Shown: in pieces, positions 28,041 through 35,829 of the stretch
How the letters are laid out: each line of letters opens with the position of its first letter
How positions within the stretch are numbered: the first letter of the stretch is position 1
Source: Deinococcus indicus
Lineage (GTDB): Bacteria > Deinococcota > Deinococci > Deinococcales > Deinococcaceae
NCBI RefSeq assembly: GCF_002198095.1
Contig: NZ_NHMK01000024.1
Span: 1 to 64,000, forward strand
Direction of reading: 5' to 3'
Length of the DNA: 64,000 nt
Notes under the pieces: generated by a model
What the model saw: the letters and a program-made list of their open reading frames with translations, nothing else
What the model was told of the DNA's origin: nothing
Database searches by the model: none
Program-made: the position numbers and the translations under genes

Positions 28041-28176
28041 TACGGCCTCCGATTGAATGGGCTGCAAAGCCCGTTCAATCCGAGCGAAGCGAGTGGGAGA
28101 GAAACGGGTTCCGGACGTGGAGCCGGCAATCCGGTGACGTTCCGGATTGTCGGCGAAACAAACGGAATCCGTACGA
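28038..28176. repeat. TIR mini-element, copy 2 (139 bp)
   Basis: Left end TGATACGGCCTCCG, right end CGGAATCCGTACGA. In between: a GATTGAATGGGCTGCAAAGC hairpin with its partner CGTTCAATC, the block GAGCGAAGCGAGTGGGAGAG, ACGGGTTCCGG, and CCGGATTGTCGGCGAAACAA. These modules recur in copies 3, 4 and 6. Confidence 0.88.
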
Positions 28177-28281
28177 CTCGCGCCTCTTGGACCGGACCGC
28201 CGCAGGATGCCCTGCCGGCGGTTCTGTCATGCCTGACGGACCCCACACGGGGCGGGGCGTGGTATGGGGGCAGGGCGTAGC

Positions 28282-29412
28282 ATGAACGCCATGCCTGAAT
28301 TCGACACCCCGGACCTGCGCGCCATGCAGGCCGACCTGCACACCCTGGCCAGCATCGAGAGTCCGTCCGGCGATCCGGTCGCCGTGCAGCGCGTCATGGA
28401 CGTCATCGAGGACTGGGCGCGCGACCTGGGCGCCGAGACGCACGCCCTGGGCGGCGGAACCCGGATCTTCCGCTTCGGCGTGCAGCCCGACGCGGCCGAA
28501 CCCGCCGACAGGCCCGTGCTGGTCCTCACGCACGCCGACACCGTCTGGCCGCACGGCACGCTGGACCACATGCCGCTGCGCGTGGACGGCGACCGCCTGT
28601 ACGGCCCCGGCACGTACGACATGAAAGCCGGGATCGTGGGCCTGTTCCACGCCCTGCGCGCCCTGCGGGGCGAGTGGCCGCGCGGAGGCGTGACCGTCCT
28701 GCTGTCCCCCGACGAGGAGATCGGCAGTCCGGGCAGCCGCGCCCACATCGAACGCGCCGCGCGGGAGGCGCGGGTCGCGCTGGTCGTCGAGCCGCCCGTC
28801 GCGGACACGCACGCCCTGAAGACCGGCCGGAAAGGCACCGGTGACTTCCGCCTCACCCTGACCGGCGTTGCCAGCCACGCCGGGAACCGCCCGGAGGACG
28901 GCGCGAGTGCTGTCACGGCCGCCGCGCACGCCGTGCTGGACCTTCAGGCGCTCGCCCGGCCGGAGGTCGGCACGACCGTCAGTGTCGGCATGATCGGCGG
29001 CGGCAGCGCCGTGAACGTCATTCCCGCCCACTGCACCCTGCACCTGGACCTGCGGGTCGCTACCCTCGCGGAAGCCGAGCGGGTGGACGCCGCCGTGCGC
29101 GCCTGGACGCCCCGCGACCCGCGCGTGACCGTGCAGGTCAGCGGCGGCCTGAACCGCCCCCCCTTCGAGCAGGGTGACGCCACCCTGGCCCTGTTCGAAC
29201 AGGCCCGCGCCGCCGCGCAGGACCTGGGCTTCGACCTGACGCACGCCGTCGTCGGCGGCGGCAGCGACGGGAACTTCACCGCGCCCATCATCCCCACCCT
29301 GGACGGCCTGGGCGCCCCCGGCGACGGCGCGCACGCCGAGCACGAGCACGTCCGCCTGGACCGCTGGCCCGACCACGTGCGGCTGCTGACCCGCCTGCTG
29401 CGCGAAGTCTGA
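28282..29412 (+). CDS. M20-family metallopeptidase (glutamate carboxypeptidase-like)
   Basis: 376 residues. Two-zinc aminoacylase/carboxypeptidase fold: VLVLTHADTVWP (first metal His and the Asp two residues on), GPGTYDMKAG (bridging Asp), LLSPDEEIGSPGS (general-base Glu and metal Glu) and, near the C-terminus, GAPGDGAHAEHEHV (last metal His). A dimerisation lid lies at about 180-290. It hydrolyses N-acyl amino acids or C-terminal glutamate from small substrates. It is cytoplasmic and stands alone after two mini-elements. A second ATG three codons on (28291) is an alternative start. Confidence 0.92.
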   Translation: MNAMPEFDTPDLRAMQADLHTLASIESPSGDPVAVQRVMDVIEDWARDLGAETHALGGGTRIFRFGVQPDAAEPADRPVLVLTHADTVWPHGTLDHMPLRVDGDRLYGPGTYDMKAGIVGLFHALRALRGEWPRGGVTVLLSPDEEIGSPGSRAHIERAAREARVALVVEPPVADTHALKTGRKGTGDFRLTLTGVASHAGNRPEDGASAVTAAAHAVLDLQALARPEVGTTVSVGMIGGGSAVNVIPAHCTLHLDLRVATLAEAERVDAAVRAWTPRDPRVTVQVSGGLNRPPFEQGDATLALFEQARAAAQDLGFDLTHAVVGGGSDGNFTAPIIPTLDGLGAPGDGAHAEHEHVRLDRWPDHVRLLTRLLREV

Positions 29413-29441
29413 TCGGAGTCCGTCGCGGGTCCGGCTGGCGG

Positions 29442-31403
29442 TCAGTGAACCAGACGGCCGGGCTGCGGCGGCTCCGTGGGCTGCGCCGGCTGCTGCTGCA
29501 GGCGCTCGGTCAGCGCGGCGGCGCCCAGGGGCAGGGCCAGACCGTACCCCTGGCCCAGCTGGCAGCGCAGCGCCCGGACGGCGTTCAGGTGCGCGGGCGT
29601 CTCGATGCCCTCGGCCGTCACGTCCGCGCCCAGGTTCCGGGCGATGCCCGTCACGGCCTGCGTGAGCGCCTGCGCGAACTGCGCGGCGGCCGGGTCGGTC
29701 AGGTCGGCCGTGATGGACCGGTCGAGTTTCACGCCCGTGATCGGCAGGGTCCGCAGCCGCATCAGGTTCGAGTAGCCGGACCCGAAATCGTCGATGCTGA
29801 TCTGCACGCCCATCTCGCGCAGTTCGTGCAGGGCGCGGGCGGTGCGGGCATCCTCGTACAGCACGGCCGTTTCCGTCAGTTCCAGTTCCAGGCGGGCCGG
29901 CGGCAGGCCGCTGCGGGTCAGGGCGGCCTGCACGGTCGCGCGGAACTCGAACTGCAGCAGCTGCACGGCGCTGACGTTCACGCTGATGGTCAGGTCCGGC
30001 CAGGCCAGCGCCGCCCGGCACGCCTCGTTCAGGACCCAGGTGCCGATGGGGGTGATCAGGCCGCTGCGCTCGGCCACCGGAATGAACTCGGCGGGCGACA
30101 CGCGGCCCAGGGTGGGGTGCGTCCAGCGCAGTAGCGCCTCGGCCTTCACGATCCGGTGGTCGGCCAGACGGTACACCGGCTGGAACACCAGCGTCAGTTC
30201 CTGGCGGTGCAGCGCCCCCCCCAGTTCGCCCGCCAGCAGCTGCGAACGTTCGGTCAGCGCGTCCTGTTCCGGGTGGTAGCGGCGCAGGCGGCGGCGGCCG
30301 GCGCGTTTCACGGCGAACAGTGCGCTGTCCGCGTGCCGCAGCAGTTCGTCCGGGTCGCTGGAATCGTGCGGGTACAGGGTCAGGCCGATACTCAGGGTGG
30401 TTTCCACGCCCACCCGCGCGCTCGGTTCGATGGCCGCCTCGTGCAGGATGACCTGCCCCGCCCAGTCCGCCTGTTCGGGCGTCACGCCGGGCAGCAGGAC
30501 CACGAACTCGTCACCGCTCAGGCGGTACACCTGCGCGTCCGGCCCGCTGAGCCGTTCGAGTTCGCCCGCCAGGACGCGCAGCAGCGTGTCGCCCGCCGGG
30601 TGTCCCAGCGTGGCGTTCACGATCTTGAAGCCGTCCACGTCCACGTGCAGCAGCGCGAACGCCGCCGAGCCGGGCTGCGTCATGCGGCCCAGGTCTTCTC
30701 GCAGCCGCGTCCGGCCGGGCAGGCCGGTCAGCAGGTCGGTGCTGCTGAGGACCCGCAGGGCGTTCTGCTCGCCGCGCCGCTGCCCCAGGTCCTCGTGGCG
30801 CCGCATGAACAGGGACGTCAGGTGCAGCGTCACGGCCGCCGAGAGGTTCAGGTGCAGCAGCGCCCGCATCACGTCCGGTTGTAGCGCCTCGCCGCGCAGC
30901 AGCGGCGCGAGCAGGATCACGCCGCTCAGGACTGCCACGCTGCCCAGCAGGGCGTTCAGGACGTTGATCATGGACCGGGGCGTGTCGGCCACCAGCCGCC
31001 ACAGGAACAGCGTGGGCAGCCACACCATCGTCTCGATCAGCTCCGCGACCAGCACCGCCGGCTCGTGCACCACGGCCGCCAGCAACGCCAGTTTCACGGT
31101 CAGGAACGCGGCGCAGCTCAGCAGGAGCGTCAGGGCCAGCGTGGTCTGGTCCTTCCAGCGCTGCGCGGTGGCGACCCAGATGCTGCTCAGCAGGAACAGC
31201 AGCACCCCGTTCAGCGGCAGGTCGTACGTCCGGTCCCAGGTGTCCTGCCGCGAGAACACCTGCAACGCCCCGATGAACAGCACGAGGACCGGCAGGACCA
31301 CCAGCATGGACAGCCGCCATGTTTCCGGCAGCGGCGCGGCAGGTGAGGGATCGGTGCGGCCCATATACGCCCAGTGTATGAATCGCTTCCACACAGTTTT
31401 CAT
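29442..31403 (-). CDS. Membrane-bound GGDEF-EAL protein (cyclic di-GMP turnover)
   Basis: 653 residues. Residues 30-205 hold about six membrane helices (a MASE-like integral sensor of unassigned type). A diguanylate cyclase domain follows with LLTGLPGRTRL, HVDVDGFKIVN and SGDEF in place of GGDEF; no RxxD inhibitory site precedes it. The C-terminal EAL domain is complete by eye: EALLRW, NVSAVQL, ELTET, DDFGSGYSNL, KLDRS and AEGIET. I infer an active phosphodiesterase with a cyclase domain that is either active (SGDEF is tolerated in some enzymes) or regulatory. The signal sensed is unknown. It is convergent with the M20 gene. Confidence 0.9.
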   Translation of the reverse strand: MKTVWKRFIHWAYMGRTDPSPAAPLPETWRLSMLVVLPVLVLFIGALQVFSRQDTWDRTYDLPLNGVLLFLLSSIWVATAQRWKDQTTLALTLLLSCAAFLTVKLALLAAVVHEPAVLVAELIETMVWLPTLFLWRLVADTPRSMINVLNALLGSVAVLSGVILLAPLLRGEALQPDVMRALLHLNLSAAVTLHLTSLFMRRHEDLGQRRGEQNALRVLSSTDLLTGLPGRTRLREDLGRMTQPGSAAFALLHVDVDGFKIVNATLGHPAGDTLLRVLAGELERLSGPDAQVYRLSGDEFVVLLPGVTPEQADWAGQVILHEAAIEPSARVGVETTLSIGLTLYPHDSSDPDELLRHADSALFAVKRAGRRRLRRYHPEQDALTERSQLLAGELGGALHRQELTLVFQPVYRLADHRIVKAEALLRWTHPTLGRVSPAEFIPVAERSGLITPIGTWVLNEACRAALAWPDLTISVNVSAVQLLQFEFRATVQAALTRSGLPPARLELELTETAVLYEDARTARALHELREMGVQISIDDFGSGYSNLMRLRTLPITGVKLDRSITADLTDPAAAQFAQALTQAVTGIARNLGADVTAEGIETPAHLNAVRALRCQLGQGYGLALPLGAAALTERLQQQPAQPTEPPQPGRLVH

Positions 31404-31467
31404 ACTGACCGGTCACGTGAGCGCCCGCCGGAGCGCCCGCCCCGGCAACCGATATGCTGCGGGCACG

Positions 31468-31764
31468 ATGTTCAACCTGTTCCGCAAGAAGCCGCCCGCC
31501 AACCCGCACGTCAAGCAGGACGACCCGCAGACGTACCGCGTGCGCGTCCGCACCCGCCCGCACGCGGAAGTCGTCGAGTTCCGCTTCACCAAGGGCGCCC
31601 ACATCGGCATCGACGACGACGGCACGTACCTGTTCCGCAAACCCGTCGTCAGCCCCCAGCACTTCGACCGGGGCGAACTCCTCGTGCGCTTCGACCGCAG
31701 TTACCGCGTCACCGCCACCGAGGGCGAGAACGTGGACTTCATTCCCGTCAGCGACTGGGAATAA
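31468..31764 (+). CDS. Conserved small protein, unknown function
   Basis: 98 residues: a basic start (MFNLFRKKPPANP), then an all-beta pattern with YRVRVRTRPHAEVVEFRF, HIGIDDDGTYLFRKPVVS and RFDRSYRVTATEGENVDFIPV. No cysteine, signal or membrane helix. TATGCT (31453-31458) ends 9 bases before the ATG, so it is probably leaderless. It is divergent from the GGDEF-EAL gene. No family is recognised. Confidence 0.75.
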   Translation: MFNLFRKKPPANPHVKQDDPQTYRVRVRTRPHAEVVEFRFTKGAHIGIDDDGTYLFRKPVVSPQHFDRGELLVRFDRSYRVTATEGENVDFIPVSDWE

Positions 31765-31766
31765 GT

Positions 31767-31789
31767 AGGGGAGGCGGGAAGCACTCCCC
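31767..31789. terminator. Short hairpin between convergent genes
   Basis: AGGGGAG / CTCCCCT arms around a 9-base loop, directly after the stop codon of the 98-residue gene and overlapping the last base of the convergent deacetylase gene. Weak candidate. Confidence 0.4.
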
Positions 31790-32455
31790 TCACCTCACCT
31801 CGTGGAAGGTCTCCTCGGTCACGCGGTCGGGGTACTTGCGGATGAAGTCCACGGTGCTCAGCGCCTGCGTGCGGTGACACGCGATGGCTTGCAACTTGCG
31901 CACGATGAAGCGCGTCACGTCGTGGCGCACGTTCGGCGGGAGCCACTCGGCCCGCAGCGCCTCGTTCTCCGGCGGCACGTCGCTGGCGTAGTACCACAGG
32001 CGGGGCCGCTCGCCGTCCGGCAGGGTGTCCCACGCGGCCTTCACGGCGCGGTGCGTGGTCACGTGGTCCGGGTGCCCGTTGCTGCCGTTCGGCGGGAAGG
32101 TCAGCACGACCTCGGGCCGCAGGCGCACCATTGCCTCGCGCGCCACCTCGGTCAGCGCCGAGAGCGGCTCGTCCTTCAGGTACTTGTCCGGGAAGCGGTG
32201 ATGCTCGAAGACACTCCCGCCCGCCACCGCCTCCGGCGTGGTCAGGCCGATCACGCCCAGGCACGCGGCGAGCTCCACCTCACGCATCCGCGCCAGTTCC
32301 TCCGGCGAGTCGCACAGGCCCAGCGTGCGGCCCGCCTCGCCGCGCGTCAGCGTCACCAGCCCACAGGCCTCCCCGGCCTCCAGGTGACCCATCAGCGTTC
32401 CCGACGCGCCGTACACCTCGTCATCCGGGTGCGGCACGATCAGCAGCAGTTTCAT
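31790..32455 (-). CDS. PIG-L family zinc deacetylase (BshB/MshB-like)
   Basis: 221 residues. Starts LLLIVPHPDDE, the metal-binding AHPDDE-type motif, and has SNGHPDHVTTH as the second metal site: the LmbE/PIG-L family. These enzymes remove acetyl from N-acetylglucosamine conjugates; in thiol synthesis they are BshB (bacillithiol) or MshB (mycothiol). Deinococcus makes bacillithiol, so BshB is a fair guess, but bshA and bshC are not in view. The ATG (32455) and the GGAG five bases before it both lie inside the right end of mini-element copy 3. Confidence 0.85.
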   Translation of the reverse strand: MKLLLIVPHPDDEVYGASGTLMGHLEAGEACGLVTLTRGEAGRTLGLCDSPEELARMREVELAACLGVIGLTTPEAVAGGSVFEHHRFPDKYLKDEPLSALTEVAREAMVRLRPEVVLTFPPNGSNGHPDHVTTHRAVKAAWDTLPDGERPRLWYYASDVPPENEALRAEWLPPNVRHDVTRFIVRKLQAIACHRTQALSTVDFIRKYPDRVTEETFHEVR

Positions 32456-32591
32456 GCGGACTCCGTCTGCTGCGTGGTCAGATCGGAAAGACGCCGCTCT
32501 GCCCACTCCGCGCCCGGAGCCCGCTCTTCTCCCACTCGCATCCGCTCGGATGGAATGGCCTTGACCAGCCATTCCACTGGAGTCCTGTTCA
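32452..32591. repeat. TIR mini-element, copy 3 (140 bp), covering the start of the PIG-L gene
   Basis: Read on the minus strand: left end near AGGACTCCAGTGGAATGG, paired GGAATGGC/GGCCATTCC stem, ATCCGAGCGGATGCGAGTGG, and right end CGGAGTCCGCATGA. The final ATGA contains the start codon of the PIG-L gene and GGAG acts as its ribosome-binding site. The left end is more decayed than the right. Confidence 0.85.
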
Positions 32592-32720
32592 GTCCTTTGC
32601 TCATCCGCCCAGCATAGGCCCGCCCGCCCGTCACCGCGTGGGGCACGCCGCACACGCGCCGGGTAGCCGTAGGCGTGCTGGCGGATGCGCCTCCGGCCGG
32701 GCGGCCCGCATGATGGGCGC

Positions 32721-33758
32721 ATGACCCACCTGCTCCCCTTCACGCTGCGCGAGCCGCGCAAGCCCGACGATTTCGCCCGGATCGCGGCGCTGCTGAGTGC
32801 CGCCGATCCCGACTGGCCGGTCACGCCAGAGCTGCTGGCTACCTGGGACGAGGCGCACGACCCGGCGCTGTACCGCTTCGAGCTGGTGGCCGAACAGGAC
32901 GGGCGGATCGTGGGCGTCGGGAACGTCGGGCACGACGATTTCGCATTCGAGGAGTGGCGGTACTTCGGTGGGTTGACCGTTCACCCGGACGCGCGGGGGC
33001 AGGGAATCGGGACGGCGCTGTACGACGCACTGACAGCGCGGCTGCGGGAGCGGGGCGCGCAGGACATCCGCACGATGCTCAGCGATCAGGACCACGACGC
33101 GCCGGGCCGGGCGTTCCTGTCTGCGCGGGGCTACGTGCGCACCTGGGACCGCTATGAGTCGCGCCTGCACACGGCCGACGCCGACCTGGGCGCCTTCGAC
33201 GACCTGATGGCGGCCGTGGCGGCGGACGGCGTGCAGCTGCGCCCGGTGGCGGACCTCGCCGGGGACCCGGAGCGGAACCGCAGGTTGTGGGAACTCGACT
33301 GGCGCCTCTTCCAGGACGTGCCGATGGGGCAGACCCTCACCCGGCGGCCCTTCGAGGCGTGGGTGAAGCAGGAACTGGACGACCCGACCTTCAGCCACGA
33401 GCTGTCCTTCGTGGCCCTGCGCCCCGACGTGAACGACCCGGAAACCGGCCCGTACGTGGGCTACAGCACCCTGATGAGCAACCCGGCGGGCTTCTTTGTC
33501 ATCGGCATGACCGGCGTGCGCCGCGAGGACCGGGGGCGCGGCGTCGCCAAGGCCCTGAAGGTCGCCGCGATGCGTGCCCTGGCCGCCGCCGGGGGAGGCG
33601 AGATCCGCACCTTCAACGACCCGCCCAACAAGGCCATGCTGGGCATGAACCGCGCGCTGGGCTTCCGGCGCGGCCCGACCCGCAGCCGCTACGAACTGCA
33701 CCTGGACCCCGTGACCGGCGAACGCCGCCCCGTCCCCGTACCCCCGGAGCTGGCGTGA
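32721..33758 (+). CDS. GNAT acetyltransferase with two GNAT domains (first of three)
   Basis: 345 residues. The N-terminal domain has acetyl-CoA motif VHPDARGQGIGTAL and the C-terminal domain VRREDRGRGVAKAL followed by TFNDPPNKAMLGMNRALGF, which is the usual GNAT C-terminal strand-helix. Such tandem GNAT proteins include mycothiol synthase MshD and antibiotic or polyamine acetyltransferases. The gene is divergent from the PIG-L deacetylase and its stop overlaps the next gene (GTGA). Substrate unknown. Confidence 0.88.
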   Translation: MTHLLPFTLREPRKPDDFARIAALLSAADPDWPVTPELLATWDEAHDPALYRFELVAEQDGRIVGVGNVGHDDFAFEEWRYFGGLTVHPDARGQGIGTALYDALTARLRERGAQDIRTMLSDQDHDAPGRAFLSARGYVRTWDRYESRLHTADADLGAFDDLMAAVAADGVQLRPVADLAGDPERNRRLWELDWRLFQDVPMGQTLTRRPFEAWVKQELDDPTFSHELSFVALRPDVNDPETGPYVGYSTLMSNPAGFFVIGMTGVRREDRGRGVAKALKVAAMRALAAAGGGEIRTFNDPPNKAMLGMNRALGFRRGPTRSRYELHLDPVTGERRPVPVPPELA

Positions 33759-34741
33759 TCGCCCTGCGACCCTTCGCGCTGCGGCCCGCCACGGACGCCG
33801 ACCTGGGCGCCCTGGCGGACCTGCTGAGCGCCGTGAATCCCCGCCACCCGCAGACCGCCGAGTCGCTGGCCCACGACCTGCACTCGCTGCGGTCGCACCC
33901 GCTGGGCCTGCACGTCGCGCAGTGGGTGGCGCACACCCCGGACGGAACGCTGCTGGGCGCGGCATCGGCGTTGCAGTTCGGCGGGATGTACCACCCGGAC
34001 CGCTACCACGCCGAGGTCGGCGTTCACCCCGGCGCGCGCGGCCAGGGGGTCGGCGCGGCGCTCGCGGCGCACGTCACCGGGTACCTGGAGGCGCGGGGCG
34101 CGCGCGAGGTCCTGGCCGGCGCGTACGAGGACGAACCGCTCAGCCTGCACTTCCTGACGGCGCGGGGGTTCCGGGAGGTCATGCGGTTCTTCGACAACGT
34201 GCTCGACATGGCCGACTTCGACGCGGACGCCTGGGCGGACCGGGCGCCCCTGCCTGATGGACTGCGGGCCGTGACCCTGGCCGACTTGAGCGCTGAACTG
34301 GGCGAGGACGCCGCCCACCGCGCGTTCTACGCGGGCTGGCTGGCCGCGCGCGAGGACGTGCCCCGCACCGCCCCCGCGACCCCGGTCGCCTATGAGGACT
34401 TCCTGACCCGCATCGACCGCCCGGAACACCTGCCGCACGGCACGCTGCTGGCCGTCACCCCGGCGGGCGAGGTCGCGGCCCTGTCCGAACTGCACCGGGA
34501 CCTGAACGACCCGCAGCGCCTGAACACCGGCCTGACCGGCACGCACCGCGACTGGCGCCGCCAGGGGCTGGCACTGGCCCTGAAGGTCGCCGCGCTGCGC
34601 GTCGCGCGGGACCTGGGTGCCCGCGAGGTCTGGACCGGGAACGCCACCACCAACGCGCCCATGCTGGCCCTGAACGACCGCCTGGGCTTCCGCCCGCGCG
34701 TCGCCTGGGTCGAGATGCAGCGCGGTCAGGTGGACGCATGA
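33755..34741 (+). CDS. GNAT acetyltransferase with two GNAT domains (second of three)
   Basis: 328 residues from the GTG at 33755, which overlaps the previous stop codon and has GGAG 6 bases before it. N-terminal CoA motif VHPGARGQGVGAAL, C-terminal THRDWRRQGLALAL, and TTNAPMLALNDRLGF at the end. It is a paralogue of its neighbours and translationally coupled to both. The C-terminal motif (RRQGLA) is slightly off consensus but plausible. Substrate unknown. Confidence 0.87.
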   Translation: MIALRPFALRPATDADLGALADLLSAVNPRHPQTAESLAHDLHSLRSHPLGLHVAQWVAHTPDGTLLGAASALQFGGMYHPDRYHAEVGVHPGARGQGVGAALAAHVTGYLEARGAREVLAGAYEDEPLSLHFLTARGFREVMRFFDNVLDMADFDADAWADRAPLPDGLRAVTLADLSAELGEDAAHRAFYAGWLAAREDVPRTAPATPVAYEDFLTRIDRPEHLPHGTLLAVTPAGEVAALSELHRDLNDPQRLNTGLTGTHRDWRRQGLALALKVAALRVARDLGAREVWTGNATTNAPMLALNDRLGFRPRVAWVEMQRGQVDA

Positions 34742-35694
34742 TCACCGTCACGCCCATCGCCGAGCACGAGTGGGACGCCGCTGCCGCCATCCTGACCGGC
34801 GCGAACCCGCACGAACCCCTGACCGGCGAGGAGTACCGCCACCAGATGCGCGAACAGCAGGACTGGGGGTACGGCTGGGCCGTGTTCGTCGCCCACGCTG
34901 GCGGCGAGGTGGCGGGCGTCGCCGGGTACCACCAGAACCCCGGCGCGTTCCACCCGCACCGCTACGACCTGGACCTCGCCGTCGCGCCGCACGCGCAGCG
35001 ACGCGGGATCGGCGCGGCCCTCTGGAACACCCTGGCCGCCGACCTGCGCGCCCGGAACGCCGAATCCGCCCGCATCCTGGCCCGCGAGGACCACCCGGTC
35101 GCGCCTGGCTTCCTGACCCGCCGGGGCTTCACGGGCGGCAAACGGTACTTCATGTCCACCCTGCACGTCCCGGACTTCGACCCCACTCCGTATGCCGTAC
35201 TGGAGGAACGCGTGCAGGCGCGCGGCGTCCGCCTCCGCAGCCTGACCGACCTGCGCGCCGCCGACACCCCGGACCTCGTGGGCCGCCTGCACGCCCTCAT
35301 GAGCGACGTGCGCCAGGACGTGCCCCGCGCCGAACCCGCCACGCCCCTGACCCGGCAGGTGTTCGAGGACGCCATCCTGGGCGACCCCGGCCTCCTGCCG
35401 GACGCGTACCTGATCGCCGAGGTCGGCGGGGACTGGGTGGGCCAGACCACCCTGTTCCGCAGCGACGCCAGCCCTGACCTCCTGACCGGCCTGACCGGCG
35501 TCACCCGCTCCTGGCGCGGCCAGGGCGTCGCCACCGCCCTGAAGCTCGCCGCGATCCGCGCCGCCCGCACCCTGAACGCCACGACCATCCGCACCGACAA
35601 CGCCAGCGACAACGCCCCCATGCTCGCCATCAACGACCGCCTCGGCTTCGTCCGCGACCCCGCCAGCGTGTCGTACGTGACCCGCTTCGGGTGA
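34738..35694 (+). CDS. GNAT acetyltransferase with two GNAT domains (third of three)
   Basis: 318 residues; its ATG overlaps the previous stop (ATGA). N-terminal CoA motif VAPHAQRRGIGAAL and C-terminal VTRSWRGQGVATAL, then SDNAPMLAINDRLGF. Three paralogues of the same architecture in one coupled operon must have arisen by tandem duplication; they are diverged enough (roughly a third identical, by eye) to suggest different substrates. A run of CCATCAA heptamers follows. Confidence 0.88.
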   Translation: MITVTPIAEHEWDAAAAILTGANPHEPLTGEEYRHQMREQQDWGYGWAVFVAHAGGEVAGVAGYHQNPGAFHPHRYDLDLAVAPHAQRRGIGAALWNTLAADLRARNAESARILAREDHPVAPGFLTRRGFTGGKRYFMSTLHVPDFDPTPYAVLEERVQARGVRLRSLTDLRAADTPDLVGRLHALMSDVRQDVPRAEPATPLTRQVFEDAILGDPGLLPDAYLIAEVGGDWVGQTTLFRSDASPDLLTGLTGVTRSWRGQGVATALKLAAIRAARTLNATTIRTDNASDNAPMLAINDRLGFVRDPASVSYVTRFG

Positions 35695-35765
35695 AGGAGG
35701 GGAGTGGGGTGTGGGCAGTGGGGAGTGGGTCGGCTTGACCTAGGCGGGCACCCCGCGCACACGCT

Positions 35766-35812
35766 GTTGACCATCAACCATCAACCATCAACCATCAACC
35801 ATCAACCATCCA
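35766..35812. repeat. Heptamer tandem repeat, copy 3 (ACCATCA x about 6)
   Basis: Six near-perfect copies of the heptamer ACCATCA in direct array after the third GNAT gene. Unlike copies 1, 2 and 4 only one arm is present, so it does not form a hairpin. It ends just before the TAAGCT box of the next gene. Confidence 0.9.
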
Positions 35813-35829
35813 CCGCGTAAGCTGTGTCT

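Noticed and set aside
27446..28246. 266-codon minus-strand frame over the 63-residue gene and mini-elements
   Set aside because: It crosses two repeat elements and has no domain or start signal.
29410..29425. Seventh mini-element end (TGATCGGAGTCCGTCG) after the M20 gene
   Set aside because: It has the stop TGA and CGGAGTCCGT but no second end or inner modules; possibly a remnant, too short to count.
35766..35812. CRISPR or iteron origin from CCATCAA repeats
   Set aside because: Seven-base units with no spacers, no replication gene or DnaA boxes nearby; the same heptamer occurs in three other intergenic hairpins.
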